A DNA stretch of 64,000 nucleotides from DATENM01 sp045807765 (GTDB taxonomy: Bacteria > Acidobacteriota > Blastocatellia > UBA7656). The notes under the pieces are model-generated. The model was not told the DNA's origin. It saw only the letters and a program-made list of their open reading frames with translations, and ran no database searches. Position numbers and translations under genes: made by a program. Where the stretch lies: the NCBI GenBank assembly GCA_045807765.1, contig JBJMGU010000152.1, forward strand, positions 1-64,000, given 5' to 3'. Shown here piece after piece: positions 34,416 through 44,133 of the stretch; position 1 is the stretch's first letter, and the number at the start of each line of letters is the position of its first letter.

Positions 34416-34880
34416 TTAGCGGTCCTCGTCTTCTTCGCTGTCAACCCAGGCGTGCGCCGTTTCGCCGAGCCTCAGGCTATCGATGGCAAAGTGCTTGTAC
34501 TCGTGAACCGCGGTCTCGTAATCGTAGCGCGTGTCGCCGGTCAGGCCGATCATCACCGGCGGGTCGCGTTCGAGATCGGTGTCGCCGACGATGTAGGCTT
34601 TGAACTCGTCGTCGTACCAGCGCCCCTGACGCAAGGTGACCGCCGAGCGCTCAAGCGTGTAGACGCGCCCGGCGACCTGCGGGAAATGGCCGGCGACTTC
34701 GAACTGTGCTTGCTTCCAGGCGCAGGGCAGCAGCGCTTCAAAACTCTGGCGCGGCGCTTTGGCGCATGTGCAAGGCTCGGGGCCGGGCGCGGTGACACGA
34801 AAACTGACGCTGCCGGACGACGAAGCCATCACCGGCAGAAGCATCAACATGGCGACGATAAGAATTAGTTTTGTCCACAT
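34416..34880 (-). CDS. Small secreted protein with HExxH-like motif
   Basis: 154 residues from the ATG at 34880; a TTG at 34910 is the only longer option. The signal peptide (KLILIVAMLMLLPVMA) is followed by a mature part with three Cys (37, 39, 53) and HEYKH at residues 126-130, which fits the zinc-peptidase pattern HExxH. A charged Lys at the second x is unusual for true zincins, and no third ligand is obvious, although His143 is 13 residues on. The tail is very acidic (DSEEDEDR). Function unassigned. Confidence 0.55.
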   Translation of the reverse strand: MWTKLILIVAMLMLLPVMASSSGSVSFRVTAPGPEPCTCAKAPRQSFEALLPCAWKQAQFEVAGHFPQVAGRVYTLERSAVTLRQGRWYDDEFKAYIVGDTDLERDPPVMIGLTGDTRYDYETAVHEYKHFAIDSLRLGETAHAWVDSEEDEDR

Positions 34881-35088
34881 CTGAGGAAGCCACCTCTGGC
34901 GACACGCCAACCTGCGGCATCTTGCCGGGTGGCAAGACCGCCGGGTCTGCGATCAAACGTCAATCGTTAAATGCTTGTTTTGCCTTAAGGGGTCAGGACA
35001 AGCGACTACACGCAGTCAGGCTGCGCAACCGAATTATAAAATGTTGTACGGCAGCGCGCCAGTGCTTTCAATTAGCGCAACAAAAAAA

Positions 35089-35928
35089 TCACAAAAGCCG
35101 GGGATCGGTGAACAGCGCGGCGGCAGCGCGGTGGCCCATATCAATCAGCGTTCGCACCTCTGCACGCCGGAAGAGCAGGGTGCCGCGCCCCAGCGTTTCA
35201 GGTTGCACCACGCGGATCAGCGTGTCGGGATGAGCGCGGCGCAACGCTTCGATCTTCGCAAGATTCGCCCGCCGCTGGCGCTCGCGGTTCGAGACGTCTA
35301 CGGCGAGAACCTGTTGCGGGCGAAACGGCGCTGTGAATAGGTACTCAACCGGCAGCAGGTTGGTGACGCCGCCATCGATCAGCCGCATGTGCCGCCCGCT
35401 CATCAGGCAATCACGTGGTGGGTAGACATGCGGGATGGCGGCGGCGCCGCGTGTGGCGTCGGCCAGCGGGAAGCCCGATTGCAGGTTGTGAAAGAAGACT
35501 TCTTCGCGGGCAATCAAATCATAAGCAACCATGCCGATACGCTCGACGCCATGATAGAGCAGCTCACCCGAAGCGGCGCTCAAACGGTCGAGCGATTCGG
35601 GAATGACGCCGGCGCGGTGCAGGAACCGCCGGCGCATGAAGTCCGGCGCGCGCCGCAGCCACGCCCACGCCAGCAGGTGCCTCGATGTCAGGCTGGCGCC
35701 AAAACGTCTGAGCGCCGGCACGTCCATTCCGACTGCGGTATAGAACGTGAGAATCAGCGCGCCGACGCTGGTGCCGACCATTTCGCTGATCTGAAAGCCA
35801 CGCTCGGCGAGAACTTCCAGCACGCCGACGTGCGCCATGCCGCGTATGCCGCCAGCGCCGAGCGCCAGGCTGATGGGCTTGTGCGGGTCGAGCGGCGCAA
35901 GTGAACGCTCTGAATGAGAATTGCTCAC
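35089..35928 (-). CDS. Patatin-like phospholipase
   Basis: 279 residues. The patatin catalytic layout is complete: oxyanion loop GAGGIRG (24-30), nucleophile elbow GTSVG with Ser54, and catalytic Asp185 in IDGG, followed by NLLPVEYL. No signal peptide, so it is cytoplasmic or exported by a dedicated route. Such enzymes hydrolyse acyl ester bonds of phospholipids (RssA/YchK-like size). It is divergent from the membrane glycosyltransferase across 220 bases. Confidence 0.85.
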   Translation of the reverse strand: MSNSHSERSLAPLDPHKPISLALGAGGIRGMAHVGVLEVLAERGFQISEMVGTSVGALILTFYTAVGMDVPALRRFGASLTSRHLLAWAWLRRAPDFMRRRFLHRAGVIPESLDRLSAASGELLYHGVERIGMVAYDLIAREEVFFHNLQSGFPLADATRGAAAIPHVYPPRDCLMSGRHMRLIDGGVTNLLPVEYLFTAPFRPQQVLAVDVSNRERQRRANLAKIEALRRAHPDTLIRVVQPETLGRGTLLFRRAEVRTLIDMGHRAAAALFTDPRLL

Positions 35929-36151
35929 AGGATGAATGACGACACGGTCGAAACGCCCTTCGGTCTAATCACGGCTTTTGTCATCTTCGCTTGAAAGCGC
36001 CGCGGCGCGCAAGCCGGGCCACCTGCACCTCTGATGAGGCGCAGGAAAGTTTCTATAGAATTCGCAATGGGCGATTGTTACAATCGCCTTTGCCCCGCAC
36101 CCCGCCCCGGATTTCCGGCTGCTGGTGTCAGCAGTCGCGAAGGAAGCCTTG

Positions 36152-38320
36152 ATGCAAGAGATTGCTCTACCGAGAGATGGCGCGCGCGCATGGCTCAGGC
36201 CGCGCTACTTCATTTTGTTGATGGCGCTGGCCGGCGGCGGCGCGTTGTTTTACGCGCATCTCCAGATTGCTCAGTGGGGCGAAGATTACAAAAGCGCCTG
36301 GATGGCGGTTGACCGCTTATTTGATTTGACCTTTGCGCTGGGCCTCATCGCCATCGCTTTCTGTGTCGGGCGGCGCTGCGCCAGGGGCCTGGGGTTGGCG
36401 TTCACCGGGTTGGCTGAAGAGCTGACGGTTTCAGTCATGTTGGGAGTTGGTCTGCTCGGCCTCGTGGTGCTTGGCCTGGGGCTCGGCGGGATGCTGGCCG
36501 CACTGCCGGTTAGCTTGGCCATCGCAGTCTTGATGTGTGTGTCGTGGCGCGAAGTCGCGACGCTCACCAACGTAATGAAAGCCGGCATTGCTGCCGTGAT
36601 GGCGACGCGTATGCGGCTGGCGCTCACCATTCTCTTCTGCGCTTTCTTTGCCGTCTTGCTTTTGCGAGCGCTGACGCCGCCGCACGCCTATGACGAAGCG
36701 ATCTATCACCTGCCGGCAACGAAATCTTTCATCGATCACGGGCGCGTCTATCCGCTCGTAGACAACGCCGCCGGCAATATGCCGTTCCTGATGCAGATGA
36801 TCTACGCCATCGCCCTGATGGCCAGGAGCGATACGGCGGCGAAAGTTTTCAGCCTGCTCGTTGCGCTCATCTGCGCGCTGGCGCTTTATGCGTTCTGCGC
36901 GCGCTTCCTGTCGCGGCGCACAGGCGTTGTGGCGCTGTTCGCTTTCTTCGGCGCCGGCATGGTGATCGAAGTCTCGGTCACCTGCCGGGTTGATGTCGCG
37001 CTTGCCTGCATGCTGTTTATGGCCACCACCGCGCTGATGATCAGCCTGGAGAGCGACGGGCGCGGCTGGCTTTATGCCTCGGCGCTGCTGGCCGGCTTTG
37101 CGCTCGGCGTCAAGCACACGGCTGCCGTGTGGGTGCTGCTGCTCGGCGTCATGTTTTTGCTCGAAAGCTTCCTGCGCAGGTCGGCTGCGCCGTTGACAAT
37201 CATCAAGCGTGCCGCGCTCTATACAGCGATCACGCTGCTGGTCGCTTCGCCTTGGTTCATCAAGAACCAGTTATGGTTTCACAACCCCATCTATCCGTTT
37301 GCGACCGGCGAAGTCACCGAGCTGAGCGACGGCCACGCGCGTTACTTCACCGATGCGGACGAAGCTCGATTAGACGCTCACCTTGAGCAGGCGCGGCGGG
37401 CCTTGCCCGATCTCGTCAAAGAGCGCGAAGCCGAATTGGCACAGGCAGTGGCCAATCGCCAGATTCAGCACCCGCCGCATTTCTGGGAATATTTCAGCGA
37501 CCCCGATCTTTATAACGCGCCCGAAGGCTATCACGAGCCGAACTATCTTTTTCTCTTCGCGCCGCTCGTGCTCTTCTTGCGCAAGTCGCGGCACGTGATC
37601 TGGCTCGTAGCGCTCAGCGTCGGTTTCTATGCACTGCTGACGCAAGTGATCTGGCACAGCCGTTACCTGCTGCCAATGTACCCGGCATTAACCATCGCCA
37701 CGGCTTACGTGCTGACCGAACTGACCGACTGGGCGGCGTTGAAGGCGCGGTCGCGCTGGGTAGCCATTGGCTCAAAGGCGCTCGCGGCCATTGCCTTGAG
37801 CGCGGCGCTTGCGCCGCTCGCCTTTACAAGCCTCACACAATTCGGTGAGCTGCGCAGTGCGCAGTACCTGACCGGGCAGATGTCGCGGCGCAGCTTCATG
37901 TCATCAATGTTTTATTATCAGGCCATCAATTTCATCAACCGCACGCTACCGCGGGACGCGCGCGTGATGATGATCGGCGCGCAGATGTCTTACGGCTTGC
38001 AGCGCGACTATGTCGCAGACACCAGTCTCGACACCACAGGCTGGCAGCGTTTGTTGTTACACAACGATTCGATGGCCGAGGTCAGAGATGATCTCAAGCG
38101 GCAGGGGATTACGCACCTGCTGGTCGCTTATGGCATTTTTCCGTGGGGAGCGAAGCGCAGCGGCAGCGCCTCGCTGATGACTTCGAAGGTGCTGGAAAAG
38201 TCACGGCCCGATTACTATGTGCAGCTCAGAAACTGGGCGGCCTTAGACCTCTTCACCAGCCAGTACGTCGAGCCGCTCTATTCAGACCAGGCCAAGTACA
38301 TCATTTATCGCTTGCGCTAA
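36152..38320 (+). CDS. GT-C family membrane glycosyltransferase (GT39/ArnT-like)
   Basis: 722 residues from the ATG at 36152 (AAGGA upstream); a start at 36125 is possible. About 12 hydrophobic helices alternate with short loops. The first large loop contains TPPHAYDEAIYHLPAT, where Asp-Glu fits the catalytic acidic residues of GT-C enzymes that use polyprenyl-phosphate sugars. The C-terminal soluble part (~600-722) is mixed alpha/beta (RVMMIGAQMSYGLQRDY). It probably glycosylates lipids or proteins on the periplasmic side. The TMTC-like protein at the window end is a second GT-C enzyme. Confidence 0.75.
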   Translation: MQEIALPRDGARAWLRPRYFILLMALAGGGALFYAHLQIAQWGEDYKSAWMAVDRLFDLTFALGLIAIAFCVGRRCARGLGLAFTGLAEELTVSVMLGVGLLGLVVLGLGLGGMLAALPVSLAIAVLMCVSWREVATLTNVMKAGIAAVMATRMRLALTILFCAFFAVLLLRALTPPHAYDEAIYHLPATKSFIDHGRVYPLVDNAAGNMPFLMQMIYAIALMARSDTAAKVFSLLVALICALALYAFCARFLSRRTGVVALFAFFGAGMVIEVSVTCRVDVALACMLFMATTALMISLESDGRGWLYASALLAGFALGVKHTAAVWVLLLGVMFLLESFLRRSAAPLTIIKRAALYTAITLLVASPWFIKNQLWFHNPIYPFATGEVTELSDGHARYFTDADEARLDAHLEQARRALPDLVKEREAELAQAVANRQIQHPPHFWEYFSDPDLYNAPEGYHEPNYLFLFAPLVLFLRKSRHVIWLVALSVGFYALLTQVIWHSRYLLPMYPALTIATAYVLTELTDWAALKARSRWVAIGSKALAAIALSAALAPLAFTSLTQFGELRSAQYLTGQMSRRSFMSSMFYYQAINFINRTLPRDARVMMIGAQMSYGLQRDYVADTSLDTTGWQRLLLHNDSMAEVRDDLKRQGITHLLVAYGIFPWGAKRSGSASLMTSKVLEKSRPDYYVQLRNWAALDLFTSQYVEPLYSDQAKYIIYRLR

Positions 38321-38321
38321 T

Positions 38322-38348
38322 GGCCGGTGATGAATTCACGCCGCCGGC
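38322..38348. terminator. Imperfect GC hairpin in convergent gap
   Basis: gccgg at 38323-38327 pairs with ccggc at 38344-38348, with an inner tga/tca pairing. It occupies the 28-base gap between convergent stops. Confidence 0.4.
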
Positions 38349-38349
38349 T

Positions 38350-39552
38350 TTAGCTGTATTTCTTCAGCTCAAGCTTGGCGATGGCTTCGCGGTGAACTTC
38401 ATCGGGGCCGTCGGCCAGGCGCAGCGTGCGTGAATGCGCCCATGCCTGCGCCAGAAAGAAGTCGTCGCTGACGCCGCCGCCGCCGTGCGCCTGGATGGCG
38501 CGGTCAAGCACGCGCAGCGTCATGTTCGGCGCGATTACCTTGATCATCGCAATCTCGGCGCGCGCCTCTTTGTTGCCGACCTTGTCCATCATATCAGCCG
38601 CTTTCAAGACGAGCAGCCGCGCTTGATCGATCTCCAGGCGCGATGCGGCGATGTCGGCTTTGATGGTGCCCTGCTCGGCCAACGCCTTGCCGAAGGCGAC
38701 GCGCGCTTTGACGCGCCGGCACATCGCTTCAAGGGCGCGCTCGGCGACGCCGATCAAGCGCATGCAGTGATGAATGCGCCCAGGCCCCAGGCGACCCTGA
38801 GCGATCTCGAAGCCGCGCCCTTCGCCCAACAGCATGTTCAATGCCGGCACGTGGACGTTTTCAAAGCTGACTTCGCCGTGGCCGTGCGGCGCGTCGTCAT
38901 AGCCGAAGACCGGCAGCATCCTCAGAATACGCACGCCCGGCGCGTCCATCGGCACCAAAATCATGGACTGCTGTTTATGCTTGGGCGCTGACGGGTCGGT
39001 CTTGCCCATAAAGATACTGATGCGACAGCGCGGATCGCCGGCGCCTGAAGTCCACCACTTGCGCCCGTTGATGACATACTCGTCGCCGTCGCGCCGGATG
39101 CTCGCTTGAATGTTGGTGGCGTCGCTCGAAGCCACTTCCGGTTCGGTCATGGCAAAGCACGAACGAATCTCGCCCGCAAGCAACGGCTCCAGCCATTGCT
39201 TCTTCTGCTCCGCCGAGCCGTAGCGCGCCAGCACTTCCATATTGCCGGTGTCGGGCGCCGAGCAGTTGAAGACTTCGGGCGCCATCACCGAGCGGCCCAT
39301 GATCTCGCACAGCGGCGCGTATTCCAGATTCGTCAGCCCGGCGCCGTACTCACTTTCGGGCAGGAAGAGATTCCAGAGGTCGGCGGCGCGCGCCTTTTCC
39401 TTCAGCTCTTCGACAACGTTGGTCGGCTGCCAGCGGTCGCCCGTAGCGATCTCTTCGTGGAAGCGCTGCTCGTTCGGGTAGATGTATTCGTCCATGAACG
39501 CCAGCAGTCGTTTGCGCAATCCCTGCACCTTGTCGGAGTAATCGAATTCCAT
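38350..39552 (-). CDS. Acyl-CoA dehydrogenase (ACAD10/11-like)
   Basis: 400 residues. Typical ACAD order: N-terminal helical domain, beta domain with CFAMTEPEVASSDATNI and WWTSGA (FAD contacts), and a C-terminal helical domain with GRIHHCMRLIG and AIQAHGGGGVSDD. The terminal LADGPDEVHR stretch has Asp where MCAD has the catalytic Glu, as I recall for the ACAD10/11 group. It oxidises acyl-CoA thioesters, passing electrons to ETF. No other beta-oxidation genes are near. The 41-base gap to glgP carries a single-arm repeat relic. Confidence 0.88.
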   Translation of the reverse strand: MEFDYSDKVQGLRKRLLAFMDEYIYPNEQRFHEEIATGDRWQPTNVVEELKEKARAADLWNLFLPESEYGAGLTNLEYAPLCEIMGRSVMAPEVFNCSAPDTGNMEVLARYGSAEQKKQWLEPLLAGEIRSCFAMTEPEVASSDATNIQASIRRDGDEYVINGRKWWTSGAGDPRCRISIFMGKTDPSAPKHKQQSMILVPMDAPGVRILRMLPVFGYDDAPHGHGEVSFENVHVPALNMLLGEGRGFEIAQGRLGPGRIHHCMRLIGVAERALEAMCRRVKARVAFGKALAEQGTIKADIAASRLEIDQARLLVLKAADMMDKVGNKEARAEIAMIKVIAPNMTLRVLDRAIQAHGGGGVSDDFFLAQAWAHSRTLRLADGPDEVHREAIAKLELKKYS

Positions 39553-39570
39553 AGCAGGCTTCTCCTTTTT

Positions 39571-39590
39571 TTCGCCGCGTCGCCGCGCTT
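39571..39590. repeat. Single-arm relic of the 8-mer element
   Basis: Two copies of the unit tcgccgcg stand directly after the glgP stop (minus strand) and match one arm of the element at 1842-1935. No second arm is visible. Confidence 0.4.
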
Positions 39591-39593
39591 CGC

Positions 39594-42053
39594 TTACACG
39601 CTCTCGATGTTCCAGATGTCCTGGGCGTATTCCAGAATCGTCCGGTCGCTGGAGAATTTGCCGATGCGCGCGACGTTGATGATCGCTTTGCGCGCCCAGG
39701 CGTTGGGTTGCAGGAACTCGCGCGACACCAACTCCTGCGTTTCGATGTAAGAGGGCAGGTCGGCGAGGTGAAAGTATTCGTCCTGGCCGACCAGGCTGTC
39801 GAATATCCAGGTGAACAGTCCCGGCGCTTCCGGGCAGAAGAGATTCGATTGCAGCGCGTCGAGCACGCGGCGGATCGCCGGATTGGTCTCGTAATACTCG
39901 CGCGGGTTGTAGCTGCGCTGTTCGCGCATCGCTTCGATCTCTTCGGCGCGCAACCCGAAGATGTAGATGTTCTCCGGGCCGACCTCTTCGCAGATTTCGA
40001 TGTTGGCGCCATCGAAGGTGCCGACGGTCAGCGCGCCGTTCATGGCGAATTTCATATTGCCGGTTCCCGACGCTTCTTTGCCGGCAGTCGAAATCTGCTC
40101 GCTTAAATCCGCCGCCGGGATGATGCGCTCGGCAAGCGACACTTTGTAATCGGGAATGAAGACGACTTTCATCAGCTCGTTGACGCGGCGGTCGCCGTTA
40201 ATCACCTGGCCGACGTTGTTGATGAGCTTGATGATCTGCTTGGCAGCCCAATAACCGGGCGCCGCTTTGCCGGCGAAAACGTAGGTGCGCGGCACTTCGG
40301 GCAGCTCGCCTTCATCGGTCGCCCGCACGTAATCGTGGATGATGTGCAGCACGTTCAAGAGCTGGCGCTTGTATTCGTGCATGCGCTTGACCTGCACGTC
40401 GAACAAGGTCGCCGGGTCAACGTCTATCTCTGTGGCGTCGCGGATGACGCGCGCCAGCCGCTCTTTGTTGGCGCGCTTGATCTGACGGAACTCTTCCTGA
40501 AAACCGGCGTCATCGGCCCACGGCTCAAGGTTGTGCAAAGCGTCGAGGTCAGTGACCCAGGCGTCGCCGACGGTGCGGTTGATAAGCTCAGCGAGCCGCG
40601 GGTTGGCTTTCAACAACCAGCGGCGCTGCGTCACGCCGTTCGTCTTATTGTTGAACTTTTCGGGCCAGAGCTGATAGAAGTCCGGCACCAGTCGCGTCGT
40701 CACCAGATCGGAATGGAGCTTTGCCACGCCATTCACCGAGTGGCTGCCGATGATGGCCAGATGGCCCATGCGAACCTGCTTGCGCTCGCCCTCTTCGATG
40801 ATCGACATGCGCCGCAGCCGCTCCCAATCTCCCGGCCACTTCTCAAGCAGCAGCGCCGAAAAGCGCTGGTCGATCTCAAAGATGATTTGCAGATGGCGCG
40901 GCAGCACACGCTCAAGCAACGTCGCCGGCCAGCGCTCTAATGCTTCCGGCATCAGCGTGTGATTGGTAAAGCCGAGCGTTGCGGTCGTGATCTTCCAGGC
41001 GTCGTCCCACTCCAGGCGGTTTTCATCAATCAGCACGCGCATCAGCTCGGCGACCGTCAGCGCCGGGTGGGTGTCGTTCATCTGAATGGCGACTTTCTGC
41101 GGGAACTCGTCAAAGGTCGTGTTGTTGCGCTGGTAGCGGCGCATGATGTCGCGCACGGCGCAGGCGACCAGGAAGTATTCCTGCAACAAGCGTAGCTCGC
41201 GCCCGGCTTCGATTGAATCTGACGGGTAGAGGACTTTCGAGACGCGCTCGGCGGCGACGTTGGCCTCGACGGCCTTGATGTAATCGCCCTGATTGAAAAT
41301 CTGCATGTCGAACTCTTCGTCGGAGACCGCCGAATAGAGCCGCAGGTAATTGATCGTGCGTCCGCCGTAGCCGACAATCGGCATGTCCGCCGGCACACCG
41401 ATCATCACTTTCCAATCGGTCCACGCCGGATGATATTTGTCGTCCTGGTCATTGGGCACATGCTCGATGCGGCCATAGACAGGGATGACGCAGGCTTCGT
41501 CAGGTCGCTCGATCAGCCACGGGCTGCCGTGCGCCCGCCAGTGATCGGGCTTTTCTTTCTGGAAGCCGTTCTCGATCTCCTGTTTGAACAGGCCGTACTC
41601 GTAGTTGATTCCGTAGCCGAACCCCGGCATGCCGAGCGTCGCCAGCGAATCCAGAAAGCAGGCAGCTAGGCGGCCAAGACCGCCATTTCCTAAGGCTGCG
41701 TCGGGCTCGGTCTCGCGTACTTCTTCGAGGTCAACGCCGAGGTCGAGCAAGGCTTCGCGACAGACGTCGAGCAATCCCAGATTGAGCAGGTTGTTGCCGA
41801 GCGAGCGGCCCACCAGAAACTCCATCGACAGGTAATAGAGGCTCTTGGCGTCGGCCTGCTGGTAGCGCTCTTCGGTCTCCAATATGCCGTCGATCAAACA
41901 ATCGCGCACGGCCATAGCGGTCGCCAGCAACACGTCGCGGCGCGTCAGATCGTTCCAGCGTTTGGCGAGCGTGTACTTGGCATGCAGGCGAATAGCTTCT
42001 TGAATGGTTTGGACGCCGCTCAACGTCGAGCGGTGCTCTTCAGAGGTCGTCAA
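39594..42053 (-). CDS. glgP: Glycogen/starch phosphorylase
   Basis: 819 residues, close to E. coli GlgP (815). It releases glucose-1-phosphate from alpha-1,4-glucans. The N-terminal half has ALGNGGLGRLAACFLDSLATLG. The PLP-binding Lys is in GTGNMKFAMNGALTVGTFDG, with EASGTGN just before it. No regulatory N-terminal extension of the eukaryotic type. It could feed the ROK kinase or RmlB sugar-nucleotide route, but no pathway partners are adjacent. Confidence 0.95.
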   Translation of the reverse strand: MTTSEEHRSTLSGVQTIQEAIRLHAKYTLAKRWNDLTRRDVLLATAMAVRDCLIDGILETEERYQQADAKSLYYLSMEFLVGRSLGNNLLNLGLLDVCREALLDLGVDLEEVRETEPDAALGNGGLGRLAACFLDSLATLGMPGFGYGINYEYGLFKQEIENGFQKEKPDHWRAHGSPWLIERPDEACVIPVYGRIEHVPNDQDDKYHPAWTDWKVMIGVPADMPIVGYGGRTINYLRLYSAVSDEEFDMQIFNQGDYIKAVEANVAAERVSKVLYPSDSIEAGRELRLLQEYFLVACAVRDIMRRYQRNNTTFDEFPQKVAIQMNDTHPALTVAELMRVLIDENRLEWDDAWKITTATLGFTNHTLMPEALERWPATLLERVLPRHLQIIFEIDQRFSALLLEKWPGDWERLRRMSIIEEGERKQVRMGHLAIIGSHSVNGVAKLHSDLVTTRLVPDFYQLWPEKFNNKTNGVTQRRWLLKANPRLAELINRTVGDAWVTDLDALHNLEPWADDAGFQEEFRQIKRANKERLARVIRDATEIDVDPATLFDVQVKRMHEYKRQLLNVLHIIHDYVRATDEGELPEVPRTYVFAGKAAPGYWAAKQIIKLINNVGQVINGDRRVNELMKVVFIPDYKVSLAERIIPAADLSEQISTAGKEASGTGNMKFAMNGALTVGTFDGANIEICEEVGPENIYIFGLRAEEIEAMREQRSYNPREYYETNPAIRRVLDALQSNLFCPEAPGLFTWIFDSLVGQDEYFHLADLPSYIETQELVSREFLQPNAWARKAIINVARIGKFSSDRTILEYAQDIWNIESV

Positions 42054-42174
42054 AGGCTTGTCTCCAGATAATGAATAAGGTTCTGGCTCGGGCTCTTAGC
42101 TAAGCCGTCAGTTTACTCCCTGAGGAATGAATGCGCTACCTGATGTGCGCCGACGCCGCCCGGCGCGAGACATC

Positions 42175-43260
42175 TTATTCGTTCACAGCGCCGAGGCGCT
42201 CGCGCCGATACTTGTCGGCCTGCACCTGCTCGCACCACTGGCGGTTTTCGATGTACCAGCGCACGGTGCGCGCGATACCGCCTTCGAAATCCATCGCCGC
42301 CTGCCAGCCCAGCTCGCGGCGAATCTTCGTCGCGTCAATCGCGTAGCGCCGGTCATGGCCGGGGCGGTCGGGGACGAACTGCTTCAGCTCGCTATAGCGC
42401 CGCTTGCCCTGTGCCACGAGCGCCGGGTTGTCTGCCGCCGGCAATAGTTCGTCGAGCGCCGCGCAGATCGCATCAACGACCTGCAAGTTGGTGCGCTCGC
42501 CGCCGCCGCCGATGTTGTATTTGTCGCCTGAGCGCCCGCGCCTGAGCGCCAACAGGATGCCGGCGCAGTGATCTTCGACATAGAGCCAGTCGCGGACGTT
42601 GCCGCCGTCACCGTAGATCGGCAGCGGCTTGCCTTCGATGGCGTTGAGCGTCACGAGCGGGATCAGCTTTTCGGGAAACTGGTATGGGCCATAGTTGTTC
42701 GAGCAGTTGGTGACGACCGCCGGCAATTGATAGGTCTCGTGATAAGCGCGCACCAGATGATCTGCTGACGCCTTTGATGCCGCGTAAGGCGAGTTCGGCG
42801 CGTAAGGGGTCGTTTCTGAAAACAGCCCCGATGGCCCGAGCGTGCCGTAGACTTCGTCGGTCGAAACGTGCAAGAAGCGGAACGCCGCACGCTCAGTTTC
42901 AGTCAGCGTCGCAAAATAACGCCGCGCCGTTTCCAGCAGCACGAAGGTGCCCCGGATGTTGGTTTCGATGAACGGGCTGGGATCGTCAATCGAGCGGTCA
43001 ACATGCGATTCTGCCGCGAAATTTACCAGCGCTGTCGGTTGATGTTCGCGAAAGAGCGCGGCCATCGCTTCCCGGTCGGCGATGTCTGCCTGGACAAAGA
43101 CAAAGCGCGCGTCATCCATCAGGTCGGCAATCGTCACCAGATTGCCCGCATAGGTGAGCTTGTCAACAACGACAACCCGCGCCGCGCTCTGCGCCAGCGC
43201 ATAGCGGGCGAAGTTCGCGCCGATAAATCCGGCACCGCCCGTGACAATCATGGTTTCCAT
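42175..43260 (-). CDS. rfbB: dTDP-glucose 4,6-dehydratase
   Basis: 361 residues, an extended-SDR enzyme. NAD-binding GGAGFIGANFARYAL, STDEVYG (Thr-Asp-Glu catalytic triad part), and YAASKASADHLVRAYHETY (Tyr-x3-Lys) are all present, followed by SNNYGPYQFPEKLIP. It makes dTDP-4-keto-6-deoxyglucose for rhamnose and related sugars. The usual partners rfbA, rfbC and rfbD are not in the window. Preceded by the pyrophosphatase gene, which could pull thymidylyltransferase reactions. Confidence 0.92.
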   Translation of the reverse strand: METMIVTGGAGFIGANFARYALAQSAARVVVVDKLTYAGNLVTIADLMDDARFVFVQADIADREAMAALFREHQPTALVNFAAESHVDRSIDDPSPFIETNIRGTFVLLETARRYFATLTETERAAFRFLHVSTDEVYGTLGPSGLFSETTPYAPNSPYAASKASADHLVRAYHETYQLPAVVTNCSNNYGPYQFPEKLIPLVTLNAIEGKPLPIYGDGGNVRDWLYVEDHCAGILLALRRGRSGDKYNIGGGGERTNLQVVDAICAALDELLPAADNPALVAQGKRRYSELKQFVPDRPGHDRRYAIDATKIRRELGWQAAMDFEGGIARTVRWYIENRQWCEQVQADKYRRERLGAVNE

Positions 43261-43287
43261 TCGTTCGTTCTTCTCCAGTGGGGCGCT

Positions 43288-43971
43288 CTATCCGCGCAGC
43301 GCGGCGAGCAAGCGGCCTTCGATGTCGGGGAAGCGCCGCAGATAATCTTCATGGCTGGCGCGGATAACCGCGAGCGCTTCTTCGCGCCCATAAATCTGAG
43401 TGATCTCGGTCTTGCTCTTGAGCGCGCCGGGGGCGTTCTTGTAGGTCAGAAAGTAATGCTGTAAGCGGTCAATGACAGCACGCGGACAATCTTTAATGTC
43501 CTGCCAGCCGCCGTAAGCGACATCATCTCTCATGATGGCGATGATCTTGTCGTCGGCCTCGTCACCGTCAATCATGCTGAGCCCGCCGATGGGCACGGCG
43601 CGCAGCAGAATATCGCTGTGCGAGATGACCTTTTCAGTCAACACACAGATGTCGAGCGGGTCACCATCGCCGACAATTCCCAGGCGGCCCGATCGTTTGC
43701 TGAAGAGATCAGCGACGCGCTCGCCGCAATAGGTCTGCGGCACCAGCCCGTAAGGCGAAGGGCAGACGTTCGAGAAGCGCTGCGGGCGGTCAATCGTCAG
43801 GATGCCGGTCGCCTTGTGCATCTCGTATTTGACGGTATCGGTCGGGACGATCTCGATGTAGGCGGTGACGACTTCGGGCGCGTCACTGCCGATGGAGACG
43901 CCGTGCCAGGGGTGCGCTTTAAAGAGCAGCCCGAGCAGTTTGGTCAGCGCCTCGGTGTTCTCTTTGCTCAT
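43288..43971 (-). CDS. Family I inorganic pyrophosphatase
   Basis: 227 residues from the ATG at 43971 (GAGGT 6 bases upstream; a GTG directly before is less likely). The signature GDGDPLDICVL has the three metal-binding Asp residues. Other conserved pieces are VKYEMHKATGILTIDRPQRF and MIDGDEADDKIIAI. Hydrolyses PPi and drives biosynthetic reactions forward. It is longer than the ~175-residue bacterial norm, with extra residues at both ends. Upstream lies a palindromic element. Confidence 0.92.
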   Translation of the reverse strand: MSKENTEALTKLLGLLFKAHPWHGVSIGSDAPEVVTAYIEIVPTDTVKYEMHKATGILTIDRPQRFSNVCPSPYGLVPQTYCGERVADLFSKRSGRLGIVGDGDPLDICVLTEKVISHSDILLRAVPIGGLSMIDGDEADDKIIAIMRDDVAYGGWQDIKDCPRAVIDRLQHYFLTYKNAPGALKSKTEITQIYGREEALAVIRASHEDYLRRFPDIEGRLLAALRG

Positions 43972-44043
43972 CACTTTACCTCAAGGTTTCATCCTATCCT
44001 GAGGCGCGCGGTTCTGCAAAGAATGATCGGGCGCAAACACGCG

Positions 44044-44100
44044 AACGCCGCAGAGGCGGCAGCACAGCATCTTTCTTTGTGCTGCCGCCTCTGCGGCGTT
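44044..44100. repeat. 23-bp perfect palindromic element
   Basis: Bases 44044-44066 are the exact reverse complement of 44078-44100 with an 11-base loop; outer bases (aacac and gtgtt) also pair. It lies between the SnoaL-like gene stop (34 bases away) and the pyrophosphatase start, both minus strand. It may also serve as a terminator. Confidence 0.85.
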
Positions 44101-44133
44101 CCTGTGTTACATCAGTGGCGAGCCGGCTATGGC

